Below, in pieces: positions 46,005 through 53,951 of a DNA stretch of 64,000 bases (position 1 is the stretch's first letter; every line of letters starts with the position of its first letter). The DNA is from Acidobacteriota bacterium. GTDB taxonomy: Bacteria; Acidobacteriota; Holophagae; Acanthopleuribacterales; Acanthopleuribacteraceae. A model generated the notes under the pieces. That model ran no database searches, was not told where the DNA came from, and saw only the letters and a list, made by a program, of their open reading frames with translations. The DNA is taken from assembly GCA_030066195.1 (NCBI GenBank), contig JASJCB010000012.1, forward strand, positions 1 to 64,000. Reading direction: 5' to 3'. The position numbers and the translations under genes are program-made.

Positions 46005-46904
46005 TTAGTTTGCCGCGCCGGCTTTGGCCAGCAGTTGCGTTATGCCCTCTTGACGAATTTGGGACATGTCTTCCGTGGTTTTCAGAATGCAGCCAAGGGT
46101 GGCGTCCAGAATCTCTTCGTCCAGCGTTTGCGCGCCCAGTGCCTGCAGGGCGGCGGACCAGTCCAAGGTTTCGGCCACACCGGGAATCTTGGTCAGTTTC
46201 GTTCCCCTGAGGTATTGCATGAAGGCGACTACTTGATCGGCCAGGGCCGCTTCGATATCGGGCATGCGACGGGTTACGATGCGGCGCTCTACTTGTGAAT
46301 CGGGATAGTCGATCCAGTGATAGAGACAGCGGCGCTTCAAGGCGTCAGATAATTCGCGGGTGCGGTTGGAGGTAAGGATCACGTGGGGTTTGTGCTCGGC
46401 GCGTACCGTGCCCAGTTCGGGGATGGTGATCTGGTAGGCCGACAACAATTCCAGGAGAAAGGCCTCGAATTCCTCGTCGGCTCTGTCGATTTCGTCGATC
46501 AACAGAACCGGCGCCTTGTCCCTGGCCGTGATTGAGCGCAGCAGGGGACGCTCCAGCATGAATTCCCGACTGAAGACGTGGGCTTCCTTTTGTTCCAGGT
46601 CCCGATCGCTGCCTTCTTGAAGCTTGATCGCCAGCAATTGTTTCTGGTAGTTCCACTCGTAAACGGCGGTGTTTACATCCAGGCCCTCGTAGCATTGCAG
46701 CCGAATCAGTTCGGTGTCCAGGACTTTGGCCAGGGCGTGTGACGCCTCGGTTTTGCCGACACCGGCATGGCCCTCGATGAGCAGAGGTTTGCCCAATCGG
46801 GTCAGTAAAAACAAAACGGTAGCCAGGTCACGTTCCAGCACGTAACCTTGCGCGCCGAAGCCGTCGATCAATCGGGTCAATGCGGCATGGGGTTGTTCTG
46901 TCAT
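46005..46904 (-). CDS. MoxR-family AAA+ ATPase (CoxD-like)
   Basis: A 299-aa AAA+ protein: Walker A GHAGVGKTE, Walker B VLLIDEIDRADEEFEAFLLE, sensor 1 TSNRTRELSDALKRRCL and arginine finger region RRCLYHWIDYPD. These chaperone-like ATPases pair with VWA proteins; here the CoxE-like gene follows immediately. It probably activates a specific enzyme complex in the cytoplasm or at the membrane. Confidence 0.9.
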   Translation of the reverse strand: MTEQPHAALTRLIDGFGAQGYVLERDLATVLFLLTRLGKPLLIEGHAGVGKTEASHALAKVLDTELIRLQCYEGLDVNTAVYEWNYQKQLLAIKLQEGSDRDLEQKEAHVFSREFMLERPLLRSITARDKAPVLLIDEIDRADEEFEAFLLELLSAYQITIPELGTVRAEHKPHVILTSNRTRELSDALKRRCLYHWIDYPDSQVERRIVTRRMPDIEAALADQVVAFMQYLRGTKLTKIPGVAETLDWSAALQALGAQTLDEEILDATLGCILKTTEDMSQIRQEGITQLLAKAGAAN

Positions 46905-46991
46905 AAGGCCTCCGCGATGGTTGCGTTTTGATTATAACGGGCGGTGCGCGGCCTGTGCTACCATGGAATCACTTCATCCTCGGGGGCGTTC

Positions 46992-47333
46992 ATGGATGCA
47001 CCGCTCAATGTCACCACCACGGTTCCTGATCGCGCCCTGGCCGATCGGTTGACGCGTTGCCTGTTGGAAGCGCGCCTGGCCGCTTCCGTCCAGGTGATCG
47101 GGCCCATGGACAGCACTTACTGGTGGCGGGACCGGATCGAGCAAGCGCGGGAATGGCTCTGTCTCATCAAGACGCGGCGGGCCGTGTTGGCCCCGTTAAC
47201 CGCGATGATCCGGGAGTTGCACCCCTACGAGGTTCCCGAGATCTACGCCGTGCCCATCGAGGCAGGCACCCCGGAATATCAGGCTTGGATCGACCGCTAC
47301 ACCGGCGATCCCACGGAAGGAGCGGTATCATGA
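46992..47333 (+). CDS. cutA: Divalent-cation tolerance protein CutA
   Basis: A 113-aa trimeric ferredoxin-like protein with TTVPDRALADRLTRCLLEAR, LAASVQVIGPMDSTYWW and ELHPYEVPEIYAVPI, all typical of CutA1. The catalytic or metal role of the family is not settled. The start is ATG 46992; the TGA overlaps the next gene's ATG (ATGA). Confidence 0.93.
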   Translation: MDAPLNVTTTVPDRALADRLTRCLLEARLAASVQVIGPMDSTYWWRDRIEQAREWLCLIKTRRAVLAPLTAMIRELHPYEVPEIYAVPIEAGTPEYQAWIDRYTGDPTEGAVS

Positions 47334-48292
47334 CGATTGAATTGGGCAGCAGCGGCATCCGGATTTCCCCGATCATCATGGGTTGCTGGCAGGCCGGCGC
47401 TCAGTATTGGGCCGGTATCGACGACGATCAGTCCATCCGCGCCGTTCTAGCGGCCCTTGACGCGGGCATCAACAGTTTCGATACGGCCGAGGAATACGGC
47501 GAGGGCCACAGCGAGCGCATTCTGGCCGAAGCTCTGACCAGTCGTCGCCGGGACGCGGTGCTGATGAGCAAGGTCTTCTCAAACCATCTTCGCTACGACC
47601 AGGTGATCAAATCATGCGAGCGCAGCCTGCGCAACCTGGGCACCGATTATCTGGACCTGTACCAGATCCATTGGCCCAGCGGTTCCTGGAACAGTGAGTC
47701 GGTGCCCGTTCAAGAGACCATGCACGCCCTGGCCGATCTGAAGCACCAAGGCAAGATACGCGCGATCGGCGTTTCCAATTTCAGCCGGGCGCAGTTGGAA
47801 GAGGTCAGCGCCTACGGCCATATCGACAGCGTGCAGCCGCCTTATTCACTGTTCTGGCGACATGTGGAAAAAGACATTCGGCCCTGGTGTGTGGAGAAGG
47901 GCGTTACCATCCTTGCTTATTCTCCATTGGCGCAAGGCATCCTGGCCGGACGGTTCGGTCCCGATCCCACTTTCGAGAAGGGGGATCATCGGGGAGCCAA
48001 CAAACTCTTCCTGGCCGAGCATTACCCGCGAGTGTTGGCGGCGCTGGACCGCTTGCGGGCCGTCGCGACGCGCAACCGGATTACCCCGGCACAGTTGGCG
48101 CTGGCCTGGCTGATCCGACAGCCGAACAGTTGCGCCATAGCGGGGGCGCGCAACGAAGAACAGGTCCGCGACAACGCCAGGGCCATGTCCGTCGATTTGT
48201 CTGCTGAAGACCTGGCCGAGGTGGATACTATCGGCATGCAGGTCGCCGAACCCTTCATGGACGATCCCGTACCCTGGACCTGGGAACCCTGA
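47330..48292 (+). CDS. Aldo/keto reductase
   Basis: A 320-aa TIM-barrel oxidoreductase: GINSFDTAEEYGEGHSE (Asp and Tyr of the tetrad), VLMSKVF (Lys), DYLDLYQIHWPSG (His), AIGVSNFSRAQ and the NADPH-binding SCAIAGARNEEQVRDN. It resembles YajO/Tas-type AKRs. Translation is coupled to cutA by the ATGA overlap. Substrate unknown. Confidence 0.9.
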   Translation: MTIELGSSGIRISPIIMGCWQAGAQYWAGIDDDQSIRAVLAALDAGINSFDTAEEYGEGHSERILAEALTSRRRDAVLMSKVFSNHLRYDQVIKSCERSLRNLGTDYLDLYQIHWPSGSWNSESVPVQETMHALADLKHQGKIRAIGVSNFSRAQLEEVSAYGHIDSVQPPYSLFWRHVEKDIRPWCVEKGVTILAYSPLAQGILAGRFGPDPTFEKGDHRGANKLFLAEHYPRVLAALDRLRAVATRNRITPAQLALAWLIRQPNSCAIAGARNEEQVRDNARAMSVDLSAEDLAEVDTIGMQVAEPFMDDPVPWTWEP

Positions 48293-48295
48293 GAC

Positions 48296-49291
48296 TCAGC
48301 GTTTCAGAACACCCTTACCCGTTTCGATCCAATCCTGGCCTTTCTGTTCCTCGGTAGTCAGGGTCAACTGGTCTCCCTCCAACAGCCAGGAGGTGCGACG
48401 CGTGCCTTTTTGCTCCTGTAAGACCCAGCGATTGTCTTTGTAATCGCCGATGAAACCGGCCGCCGGTGTGCCGGGCCGATTATCCAGGCTCAGCCGGGCA
48501 TAGGCCTTGTAACCGGAGTGCCAGGTGAACAGTCCGAATTCTTTGTGATTTCCAGTGGTCAGGAATTGGATCAGGCTGCAACCGCGCAAGGCCCGGTGGG
48601 ATTCAAGCGTGATCGGTTCTTGTTTGCCGTCCGCTGTCCAGGTACCGCGCCATTTCCCGGCCAGATCTTTAAGGCGCAAAAAGCTGTCCTCGGTACATGC
48701 CTCCTCGGTGGCGAAAGTGTGGGCCTCCAAACCATTCGGCCAGGGCGCCAGATCGGATGTTCTGGAGAACTCCATGATCCAACCGTGGCTCCAGGTCTTG
48801 CCGCCGTCATTGGAAAAGGCATCGTCCCAACGCAGGCGGTCGGCGGCGATGTCGCTGAAGGTGTACCGGCTGATGGTTTCCTTGCCTTCAGCGTTCTTGC
48901 TCGTCGAGAAGAACTCGCCGCGACCATGTTGAAAGCTGCCGCTGAGCGAACCGACAAAAGAGCGATTGGGTTGGGGCCAGTTCAGCCACAGTACCCACTT
49001 CTTCTGATCCGGGTCGAAATAACGCAGGCTGAAACCCTTGATGGGCTGGGAGTCCCATAATTCCAAGATCGCCTTGCCGTCCAGGATACGAAAGATATGC
49101 GCCTCGGCCTTGACGGAATCCGGCCAGGAACCGTCCTCCTGACGAATCCGTAAATTGACGGACCAAGCGCCGATCCAGAAATCGAACTGGCGCATGGTTT
49201 CTTGATTGAAGGGGGGCGTTACCGGGTCATGACGTTGCGCCGACAGGGGCAACACCGAACAAAGAGTCATCCAACAGAACAGCAGTCTCAT
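48296..49291 (-). CDS. Secreted protein with DUF1579-like domains, function unknown
   Basis: A 331-aa exported protein (signal MRLLFCWMTLCSVLPLSA) containing a FDFWIGAWSVNL start typical of DUF1579-type lipocalin-like domains and a second, related half (LAGKWRGTWTADG, WVLQEQKGTRR, GVLKR). Probable beta-barrel ligand binder in the periplasm. ATG 49291 is chosen for the clean signal peptide. It lies 3 nt from the convergent aldo/keto reductase gene. Confidence 0.7.
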   Translation of the reverse strand: MRLLFCWMTLCSVLPLSAQRHDPVTPPFNQETMRQFDFWIGAWSVNLRIRQEDGSWPDSVKAEAHIFRILDGKAILELWDSQPIKGFSLRYFDPDQKKWVLWLNWPQPNRSFVGSLSGSFQHGRGEFFSTSKNAEGKETISRYTFSDIAADRLRWDDAFSNDGGKTWSHGWIMEFSRTSDLAPWPNGLEAHTFATEEACTEDSFLRLKDLAGKWRGTWTADGKQEPITLESHRALRGCSLIQFLTTGNHKEFGLFTWHSGYKAYARLSLDNRPGTPAAGFIGDYKDNRWVLQEQKGTRRTSWLLEGDQLTLTTEEQKGQDWIETGKGVLKR

Positions 49292-49346
49292 GACGGAGGT
49301 CCTTTCAAGCGGCAAGCTTCAAGCCGCAAGCTACAAGTGGTTTGTT

Positions 49347-49375
49347 TTGGTTAGCTACCGGGCCTGCTTTAATAT
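49347..49375 (+). promoter_or_regulatory. Sigma70-type promoter of the Rpn-like locus
   Basis: TTGGTT (49347-49352) and TAATAT (49370-49375), 17-nt spacer, plus strand. It would give a leader of about 155 nt before ATG 49539 that contains a hairpin and a palindrome. Confidence 0.5.
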
Positions 49376-49458
49376 ACGGATCATCTGGAGAAAGAGATCT
49401 TCGCTCGGAGATTTGTTGGTGTTGCCCGGCTTTAAGGATGCTAAGATGGTGGGGAAAG

Positions 49459-49489
49459 AAGGCCGTTCTCCCGTTGGGAGGGCGGCCTT
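49459..49489 (+). terminator. Strong hairpin (leader terminator/attenuator) upstream of the Rpn-like gene
   Basis: A 14-bp stem (one or two G-T pairs) closes a 3-nt loop, from AAGGCCG (49459-49465) to CGGCCTT (49483-49489), followed by a T-containing stretch (CGTTTTAGGGCTTTTATT). There is no plus-strand gene upstream, so it sits inside the leader of the nuclease gene. Confidence 0.65.
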
Positions 49490-49504
49490 CGGTCGTTTTA
49501 GGGC

Positions 49505-49522
49505 TTTTATTCGCGAATAAAA
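49505..49522. promoter_or_regulatory. 18-bp perfect palindrome, operator candidate
   Basis: TTTTATTCGCGAATAAAA is fully symmetric. It ends 7 nt before the GGAGG of the nuclease gene, an expected place for autoregulatory binding by the encoded proteins or for occluding an RNA structure. Confidence 0.6.
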
Positions 49523-49538
49523 ATTATTGGAGGCATTG

Positions 49539-50363
49539 ATGAATAGCGACCCTCATTTCTACCAACTGTTTCGAAAGTGTCCCGAACTGGTTGCCGATCT
49601 GGCCCCGATCGATCTGGCCGGCCGTTATCACTTCAGTTCCCGCGCCTATAAACGTGTGGAGCGAACCTACGACGGGATCTTCGAACCGGAAGACATCAAC
49701 TTTCCATCCATGGTCACCGAGTTTCAGGTGCTGGGAAACGAAAACACCTATCCGCGCCTCTTCCTGGAAATGGCGGGTTACCAATTGGAAGAACCGAAGC
49801 GAAAGGTTTGGGGCCTGTTGGTCTTCCCCAGCCGCAGCTGCGACCCCCGCACCATGCCCTGGCGCAAATTCGCAAGTTGCGAACCGGAGTTTCGAGTCGT
49901 ATACTTAGATGAGGCCCTCCGCAAATTGGGTGAAGACCACCCGCTATACGCGGTTTTCCAACCCTTTCTCGTGGACAAGGTCGAGGTCGTCGAAGCCAAA
50001 GCCCAAGACTGGTTGGGCACCATTCGCAACGCTCCTTTAGAAACAGAAAAGATCATCTGCCTGGAGGAAATATTCCTATCCTGGCTAACTCAAAGGCTCA
50101 GTAAATACAGCAAAGAGGAGATCAGAAAGATGTTCGGATTCGACACCCCGGTTGAAGAAACCCGGTTCTACAGAGAAGTCAAACAAGAAGGTCGTGAGGA
50201 AGGTCGCCAGGTAGGCCGGGAAGAAAAGGCCAAGCAAGCAATCAACGCCTTTGAAGCTCAAATGAAAGATCTTTTAGAAGCCGGTCTGATTACGAAAACC
50301 ATTTACCATGAGCGAGTAAGTATTTTCCGGGCTCAATTGGCCGGTAAACACGGGGAGGCTTGA
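49539..50363 (+). CDS. Rpn/DUF2887-type PD-(D/E)XK nuclease with variable C-terminal tail
   Basis: A 274-aa protein. The N-terminal nuclease-like domain has TYDGIFEP (Asp) and the E-x-Q motif in VTEFQVL, with FLEMAGYQLEE following, as in DUF2887 and Rpn (transposase_31-related) proteins. A helical linker (SWLTQRLSKYSKEEIRK) leads to a charged tail with GREEGRQVGREEK repeats. GGAGG precedes ATG 49539 by 5 nt; an upstream ATT/ATG-like codon at 49527 is not used. Inside the gene, GAGGAG and in-frame ATG 50130 could start a 77-aa tail protein. That tail is repeated in the next ORF. Confidence 0.8.
   Translation: MNSDPHFYQLFRKCPELVADLAPIDLAGRYHFSSRAYKRVERTYDGIFEPEDINFPSMVTEFQVLGNENTYPRLFLEMAGYQLEEPKRKVWGLLVFPSRSCDPRTMPWRKFASCEPEFRVVYLDEALRKLGEDHPLYAVFQPFLVDKVEVVEAKAQDWLGTIRNAPLETEKIICLEEIFLSWLTQRLSKYSKEEIRKMFGFDTPVEETRFYREVKQEGREEGRQVGREEKAKQAINAFEAQMKDLLEAGLITKTIYHERVSIFRAQLAGKHGEA
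50125..50266 (+). repeat. Duplicated tail segment, copy 1
   Basis: This segment is repeated at 50385-50538 with only a few mismatches and one 12-bp insertion (TCAAGAAGGTCG) in copy 2. A second matching block, 50334-50363 versus 50606-50635, is identical in its last 30 bases. The 67 bp between the blocks are diverged to near half identity but without a length change. Confidence 0.9.
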
Positions 50364-50384
50364 GTTCTTCCATCGAGGGGAAGG

Positions 50385-50538
50385 GAAAGATGTTTGGATT
50401 CGACACCCCGGTTGAAGAAACCCGGTTCTACAGAGAAGTCAAACAAGAAGGTCGTGAGGAAGGTCGTCAAGAAGGTCGCCAGGTAGGCCGGGAAGAAAAG
50501 GCCAAGCAAGCAATCAACGCCTTTGAAGTTCAAATGAA
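50385..50538 (+). repeat. Duplicated tail segment, copy 2
   Basis: Second copy of 50125-50266, offset 260 bp at its start and 272 bp after the 12-bp insertion. Confidence 0.9.
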
Positions 50539-50635
50539 GCATTACTTGGAGACCGGAAAGTTTACCGAGGAAGAATACCGGCATGCAATTAGTGCATTTC
50601 GTGCCCAATTGGCCGGTAAACACGGGGAGGCTTGA
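50390..50635 (+). CDS. Free-standing duplicate of the nuclease C-terminal tail (candidate RpnS-like inhibitor)
   Basis: An 81-aa ORF. Its first 27 residues (MFGFDTPVEETRFYREVKQE onward) are identical to residues 198-224 of the upstream protein, and it shares the same AQLAGKHGEA end. The start used here is ATG 50390, the exact equivalent of the internal ATG 50130, with GAGGGGAAGG upstream; an earlier start at 50360 (ATG-like overlap with the nuclease stop) is possible. One extra GRQE repeat. In E. coli rpn genes an internally started small tail product is known to inhibit the full-length nuclease; applying that here is inference. Confidence 0.65.
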   Translation: MFGFDTPVEETRFYREVKQEGREEGRQEGRQVGREEKAKQAINAFEVQMKHYLETGKFTEEEYRHAISAFRAQLAGKHGEA

Positions 50636-50658
50636 TCCTCCATAGTTTCAAAGCCTGA

Positions 50659-52242
50659 TCAGTCCCAAAAAGTTGCCGCGCTCAGGTTGTACTTGGCCAG
50701 GTATTTTCTCAGCCTATCGGAATCGTTGACCGATTTGCGTTGGCGGCGGCTGGCCTGGAACAGCTTGCGGCCCGCTTGCGCCATGTTTTTCGATTGGCGG
50801 CAGACTTCGATGACTTGAGCCAGTTGCGCGCGGTCGAACAGGTCCACTTCTTCTACCCCCTCGGCGCCGAGGTACTCTTCCAGGACCGCAAAGGCCGCGT
50901 CCGGTCGGGTCCACTGCCGTTTCAGGCGACCGATTTCCTCCTCTACGATCTCCTGGTTGATGCGGCCGCCGCCGGCCAGGGTTGCCATGCGACTGATGGA
51001 GGCGCTTAAGTCGCGGAAGTTGGCCGACCAGATCCCCTCGGGCCCCGTGGCAAAGGCAAGGTAGCGCTGCCAGGCCTCTTTGTTGAAGGTCACCTTGCGG
51101 TTGGCGTCGCGTCCGAAACGGGCCAGTTCGAAATGAATATTGGGCTCGATATCCTCCACACGTCCGGCCAGTCCGGGAAGGTGGAAGGTCCACAGGTTGA
51201 TACGGGCCAAAAGATCCTCGCGGAACCTACCCCGGCGAACCTGGTCGTACAAATCGCGGTTGGTGCCCGCGATCAGTTGGAAATCGCTACGGACGGTCTT
51301 GTCGGAACCCATGGGCATGAAAACCTTGTGTTCCAAGGCGCGCAGCAGCATGGTTTGTTCGTCCATGCCCAATTCGCCGATTTCATCCAGGAACAACAGA
51401 CCATTGTGCGCGGTGCGCAGCAGTCCGGGGCGGTCGCTCTGGGCGCCGGTGAAGGCGCCGCGCACGTGGCCGAACAAGGTAGACATGGCCGTGTCGCCCC
51501 GCAGGGTTCCGCAGTTCACCTCGACGAAGGCGCCCTCCACCTGGCGGCGCAACTTCTTCAACTCGTAGACCTTGGAAGCCAGTTGAGTTTTGCCGGCACC
51601 GGTGGGGCCCATCAATAAGATCGGATAGGGCGAGCCGACAGCCACCTGCTCGATTTGCTCGATCAGGTGGTTGAAGCCCTGGTTGCGGGTATCGATACCT
51701 GACTTCAAGAAGGCGCGCGCTTCCAGGGTCTCGCGTTCAAAACGGGCGGCTAACTGATCGTATTTGGAGAGGTCCAGATCGATAATGCGATAGGTGCCGG
51801 GTCCGGGATCCTTCTTTTTGGGCGGCGAGGCTTGGATCAACCTGCCGGGGAAGTAACCGGATTCGGTAAGTAGAAAGAGACAGATTTGGATGACGTGCGT
51901 CCCGGTGGTGATATTGATCAAGTAGTCTTCCTCATCCGGTTTGAAGTCATAGCCGTCGGCAAATTTCAGCAGGGCCGCGAAGACCTCTTCAAAGTCCCAG
52001 GGGTCCTCGAAATCGATCAGTTGCAGTTCTATATGGGTCTCGGGGGAAACCAGGGCAATATCTTCAGCCAGGCGTTTGGTTTGATTGGCCAGGCGGGTTT
52101 GCACCAACAAATCCAGGCGGTCGATCAACAGATCCTCGTGCCGACAGAGTGAGAGCGTCGGACGCCACTTATCCCAGCGCTTGGCGGCCTTGGCGGTATC
52201 CAAAGTCGCTCCAAACAGGCCGATAACCACGGTTTTCTTCAC
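50659..52242 (-). CDS. rtcR: RtcR, sigma54 activator of RNA-repair operon
   Basis: A 527-aa regulator: N-terminal CARF-like sensor (MKKTVVIGLFGATLDTAKAA, YLINITTGTHVIQICLFLLTESGYFPGRLIQASP), AAA+ domain (Walker A GPTGAGKTQ, intact GAFTGA in GHVRGAFTGAQSDRPG, Walker B LLFLDEIGEL) and a C-terminal HTH (LAQVIEVCRQSKNMAQAGRK). It senses RNA with particular ends and activates rtcBA at a sigma54 promoter. Divergently placed to rtcBA. The start is GTG 52242 with GAGG 6 nt upstream. Confidence 0.93.
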   Translation of the reverse strand: MKKTVVIGLFGATLDTAKAAKRWDKWRPTLSLCRHEDLLIDRLDLLVQTRLANQTKRLAEDIALVSPETHIELQLIDFEDPWDFEEVFAALLKFADGYDFKPDEEDYLINITTGTHVIQICLFLLTESGYFPGRLIQASPPKKKDPGPGTYRIIDLDLSKYDQLAARFERETLEARAFLKSGIDTRNQGFNHLIEQIEQVAVGSPYPILLMGPTGAGKTQLASKVYELKKLRRQVEGAFVEVNCGTLRGDTAMSTLFGHVRGAFTGAQSDRPGLLRTAHNGLLFLDEIGELGMDEQTMLLRALEHKVFMPMGSDKTVRSDFQLIAGTNRDLYDQVRRGRFREDLLARINLWTFHLPGLAGRVEDIEPNIHFELARFGRDANRKVTFNKEAWQRYLAFATGPEGIWSANFRDLSASISRMATLAGGGRINQEIVEEEIGRLKRQWTRPDAAFAVLEEYLGAEGVEEVDLFDRAQLAQVIEVCRQSKNMAQAGRKLFQASRRQRKSVNDSDRLRKYLAKYNLSAATFWD

Positions 52243-52562
52243 CAGTTACCTCGATTCCAAAAAATATTCGGCAAAGCCGGCCGGCCGGACAGGGGCTGTC
52301 CAACCGACGGAGTAAACTCCGGTTTGTGTGATTTGGGAAAGCCAGTGGCCGTTCGGGCCGGTGTGATCCGGGTATCCGGAACACGGGTTGCGCCGCCCGG
52401 ACGGTCCACTGACCTACAGTATACGCCACTATAAAAAGAAATATAATCCGATAGTTTGCGAGATACAAAAGAGATTGCCTGAGAAGCGGGAATAAAGATG
52501 GAAATATTGATAACATCCTTTTTCAACCACGTTTAGCTCAGTTAGGGGATACCGACCCAACT

Positions 52563-52579
52563 TTGGCACAGCCCTTGAT
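52563..52579 (+). promoter_or_regulatory. Sigma54 promoter of rtcBA
   Basis: TTGGCAC-N5-TTGAT matches the -24/-12 consensus (-12 has GA rather than GC). It is 77 nt before the rtcB ATG and in the divergent gap from rtcR. The 52243-52562 interval, which should hold RtcR upstream sites, has no other gene. Confidence 0.75.
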
Positions 52580-52655
52580 ACAAGGTAAGTGTGACCGAAA
52601 GCAACACCCAACGGCGCTTTCGGCTATACTGGAACCTGATGCGAGGAGCGATGGC

Positions 52656-53879
52656 ATGAATCAGAATTATCAGCAGATCGAAACCGCCCATGCACCGATC
52701 AAAGCATGGGTCAAAGGCGTACCGTTCTCGGAGAATGCCGAGCAACAGTTGCGCAACATCGCCGCCTTGCCCTTTATTTATAAGTGGGTCGCCGCGATGC
52801 CCGATGTACACCTGGGTTTGGGTGCGACCATCGGCAGCGTGGTGCCTACCCGTCAGGCAATCATCCCCGCCGCGGTCGGTGTGGATATCGGTTGCGGTAT
52901 GATGGCCGTACAGACCAGCATGACCGCCTCTCAATTACCCGATAACCTGGCCGATGTCCGTTCGGTGATCGAAAAAGCCGTCCCGCACGGCCGCACCAAA
53001 AGCGGTGGTCGCGGTGACCGGGGCGCCTGGGGTAACCTGCCTGACCGCGTAGCCGATGCATGGACCCAATTGCAGCCCGGATTCCAGGCGCTCTGCGAAA
53101 AGACGCCGCAATTGGCCAAATCCAACAACGTACACCACCTCGGAACCCTGGGCACCGGAAACCACTTCCTCGAAGTGTGTTTGGACGAGAAGCAGAATGT
53201 GTGGATCATGCTGCACTCGGGTTCTCGCGGTGTGGGCAACCGAATCGGTTCCACCTTCATCCAATTGGCCAAGAAAGACATGGAGCGGCACCTGGTCAAT
53301 CTGCCCGACCGCAACCTGGCTTATCTGCAAGAGGGCAGCGAGCACTTCGATAACTATGTCGAAGCCGTCAACTGGGCGCAGACCTTTGCGCGGCGCAACC
53401 GTGAAATCATGATGGCAAACACCATTACAGCCTTGCGTGCAAGCGGACTGCTGCCCCCGTTCGAAACCCATTTGACCGCGGTCAACTGTCACCACAACTA
53501 CGTCCAAATGGAACACCATTTCGGCGAGAATGTATGGGTCACCCGCAAGGGCGCGGTTCGTGCGGGTCTGGGCGAACTGGGCATCATTCCGGGAAGCATG
53601 GGCGCCAAGTCCTTCATCGTGCGCGGTAAGGGCAATGCGGACAGCTTCTGTAGTTGCAGCCACGGCGCGGGCCGCATCATGTCGCGAACCCAGGCAAAGA
53701 AAACCTATACGGTAGAAGATCACGTGCGGGCAACCGCGGGCGTGGAATGCCGCAAGGACGCCGATGTGATCGATGAAACGCCCATGGCCTACAAGCCCAT
53801 CGACGCGGTCATGGCGGCTCAGGAAGACCTTGTAGAGATTGTCCATACGCTACGTCAAGTGGTTTGTGTCAAAGGTTGA
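52656..53879 (+). CDS. rtcB: RNA-splicing ligase RtcB
   Basis: A 407-aa GTP-dependent RNA ligase joining 2',3'-cyclic-phosphate or 3'-phosphate and 5'-OH ends. The metal and nucleotide site motifs are GVDIGCGM, GTLGTGNHFLE, MLHSGSRGVGNRIG, NCHHNY and the guanylylated-histidine region CSHGAGR(IMSR). GAGGAG precedes ATG 52656 by 7 nt; a nearby ATG 52651 is followed by an immediate stop. First gene of the sigma54-driven rtcBA operon. Length and motifs are typical of the bacterial enzyme. Confidence 0.96.
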   Translation: MNQNYQQIETAHAPIKAWVKGVPFSENAEQQLRNIAALPFIYKWVAAMPDVHLGLGATIGSVVPTRQAIIPAAVGVDIGCGMMAVQTSMTASQLPDNLADVRSVIEKAVPHGRTKSGGRGDRGAWGNLPDRVADAWTQLQPGFQALCEKTPQLAKSNNVHHLGTLGTGNHFLEVCLDEKQNVWIMLHSGSRGVGNRIGSTFIQLAKKDMERHLVNLPDRNLAYLQEGSEHFDNYVEAVNWAQTFARRNREIMMANTITALRASGLLPPFETHLTAVNCHHNYVQMEHHFGENVWVTRKGAVRAGLGELGIIPGSMGAKSFIVRGKGNADSFCSCSHGAGRIMSRTQAKKTYTVEDHVRATAGVECRKDADVIDETPMAYKPIDAVMAAQEDLVEIVHTLRQVVCVKG

Positions 53880-53951
53880 CCGGAGGTTTGTGCGGGCGGT
53901 ATTGTCCGCGCGGCTCCCAACTTGACGCCCAAGGAAAAGGAGGATCGCGCT

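Noticed and set aside
49539-50635. Transposon interpretation of the DUF2887 locus
   Set aside because: Despite the family's historic transposase label there are no terminal inverted repeats or target duplications around it; the duplication is internal to the tail.
52532-52550. tRNA gene (TTTAGCTCAGTTAGGGGAT resembles a D-arm)
   Set aside because: No acceptor stem, anticodon arm or T-arm can be formed around it. It may still matter for RtcR but it is not a tRNA.
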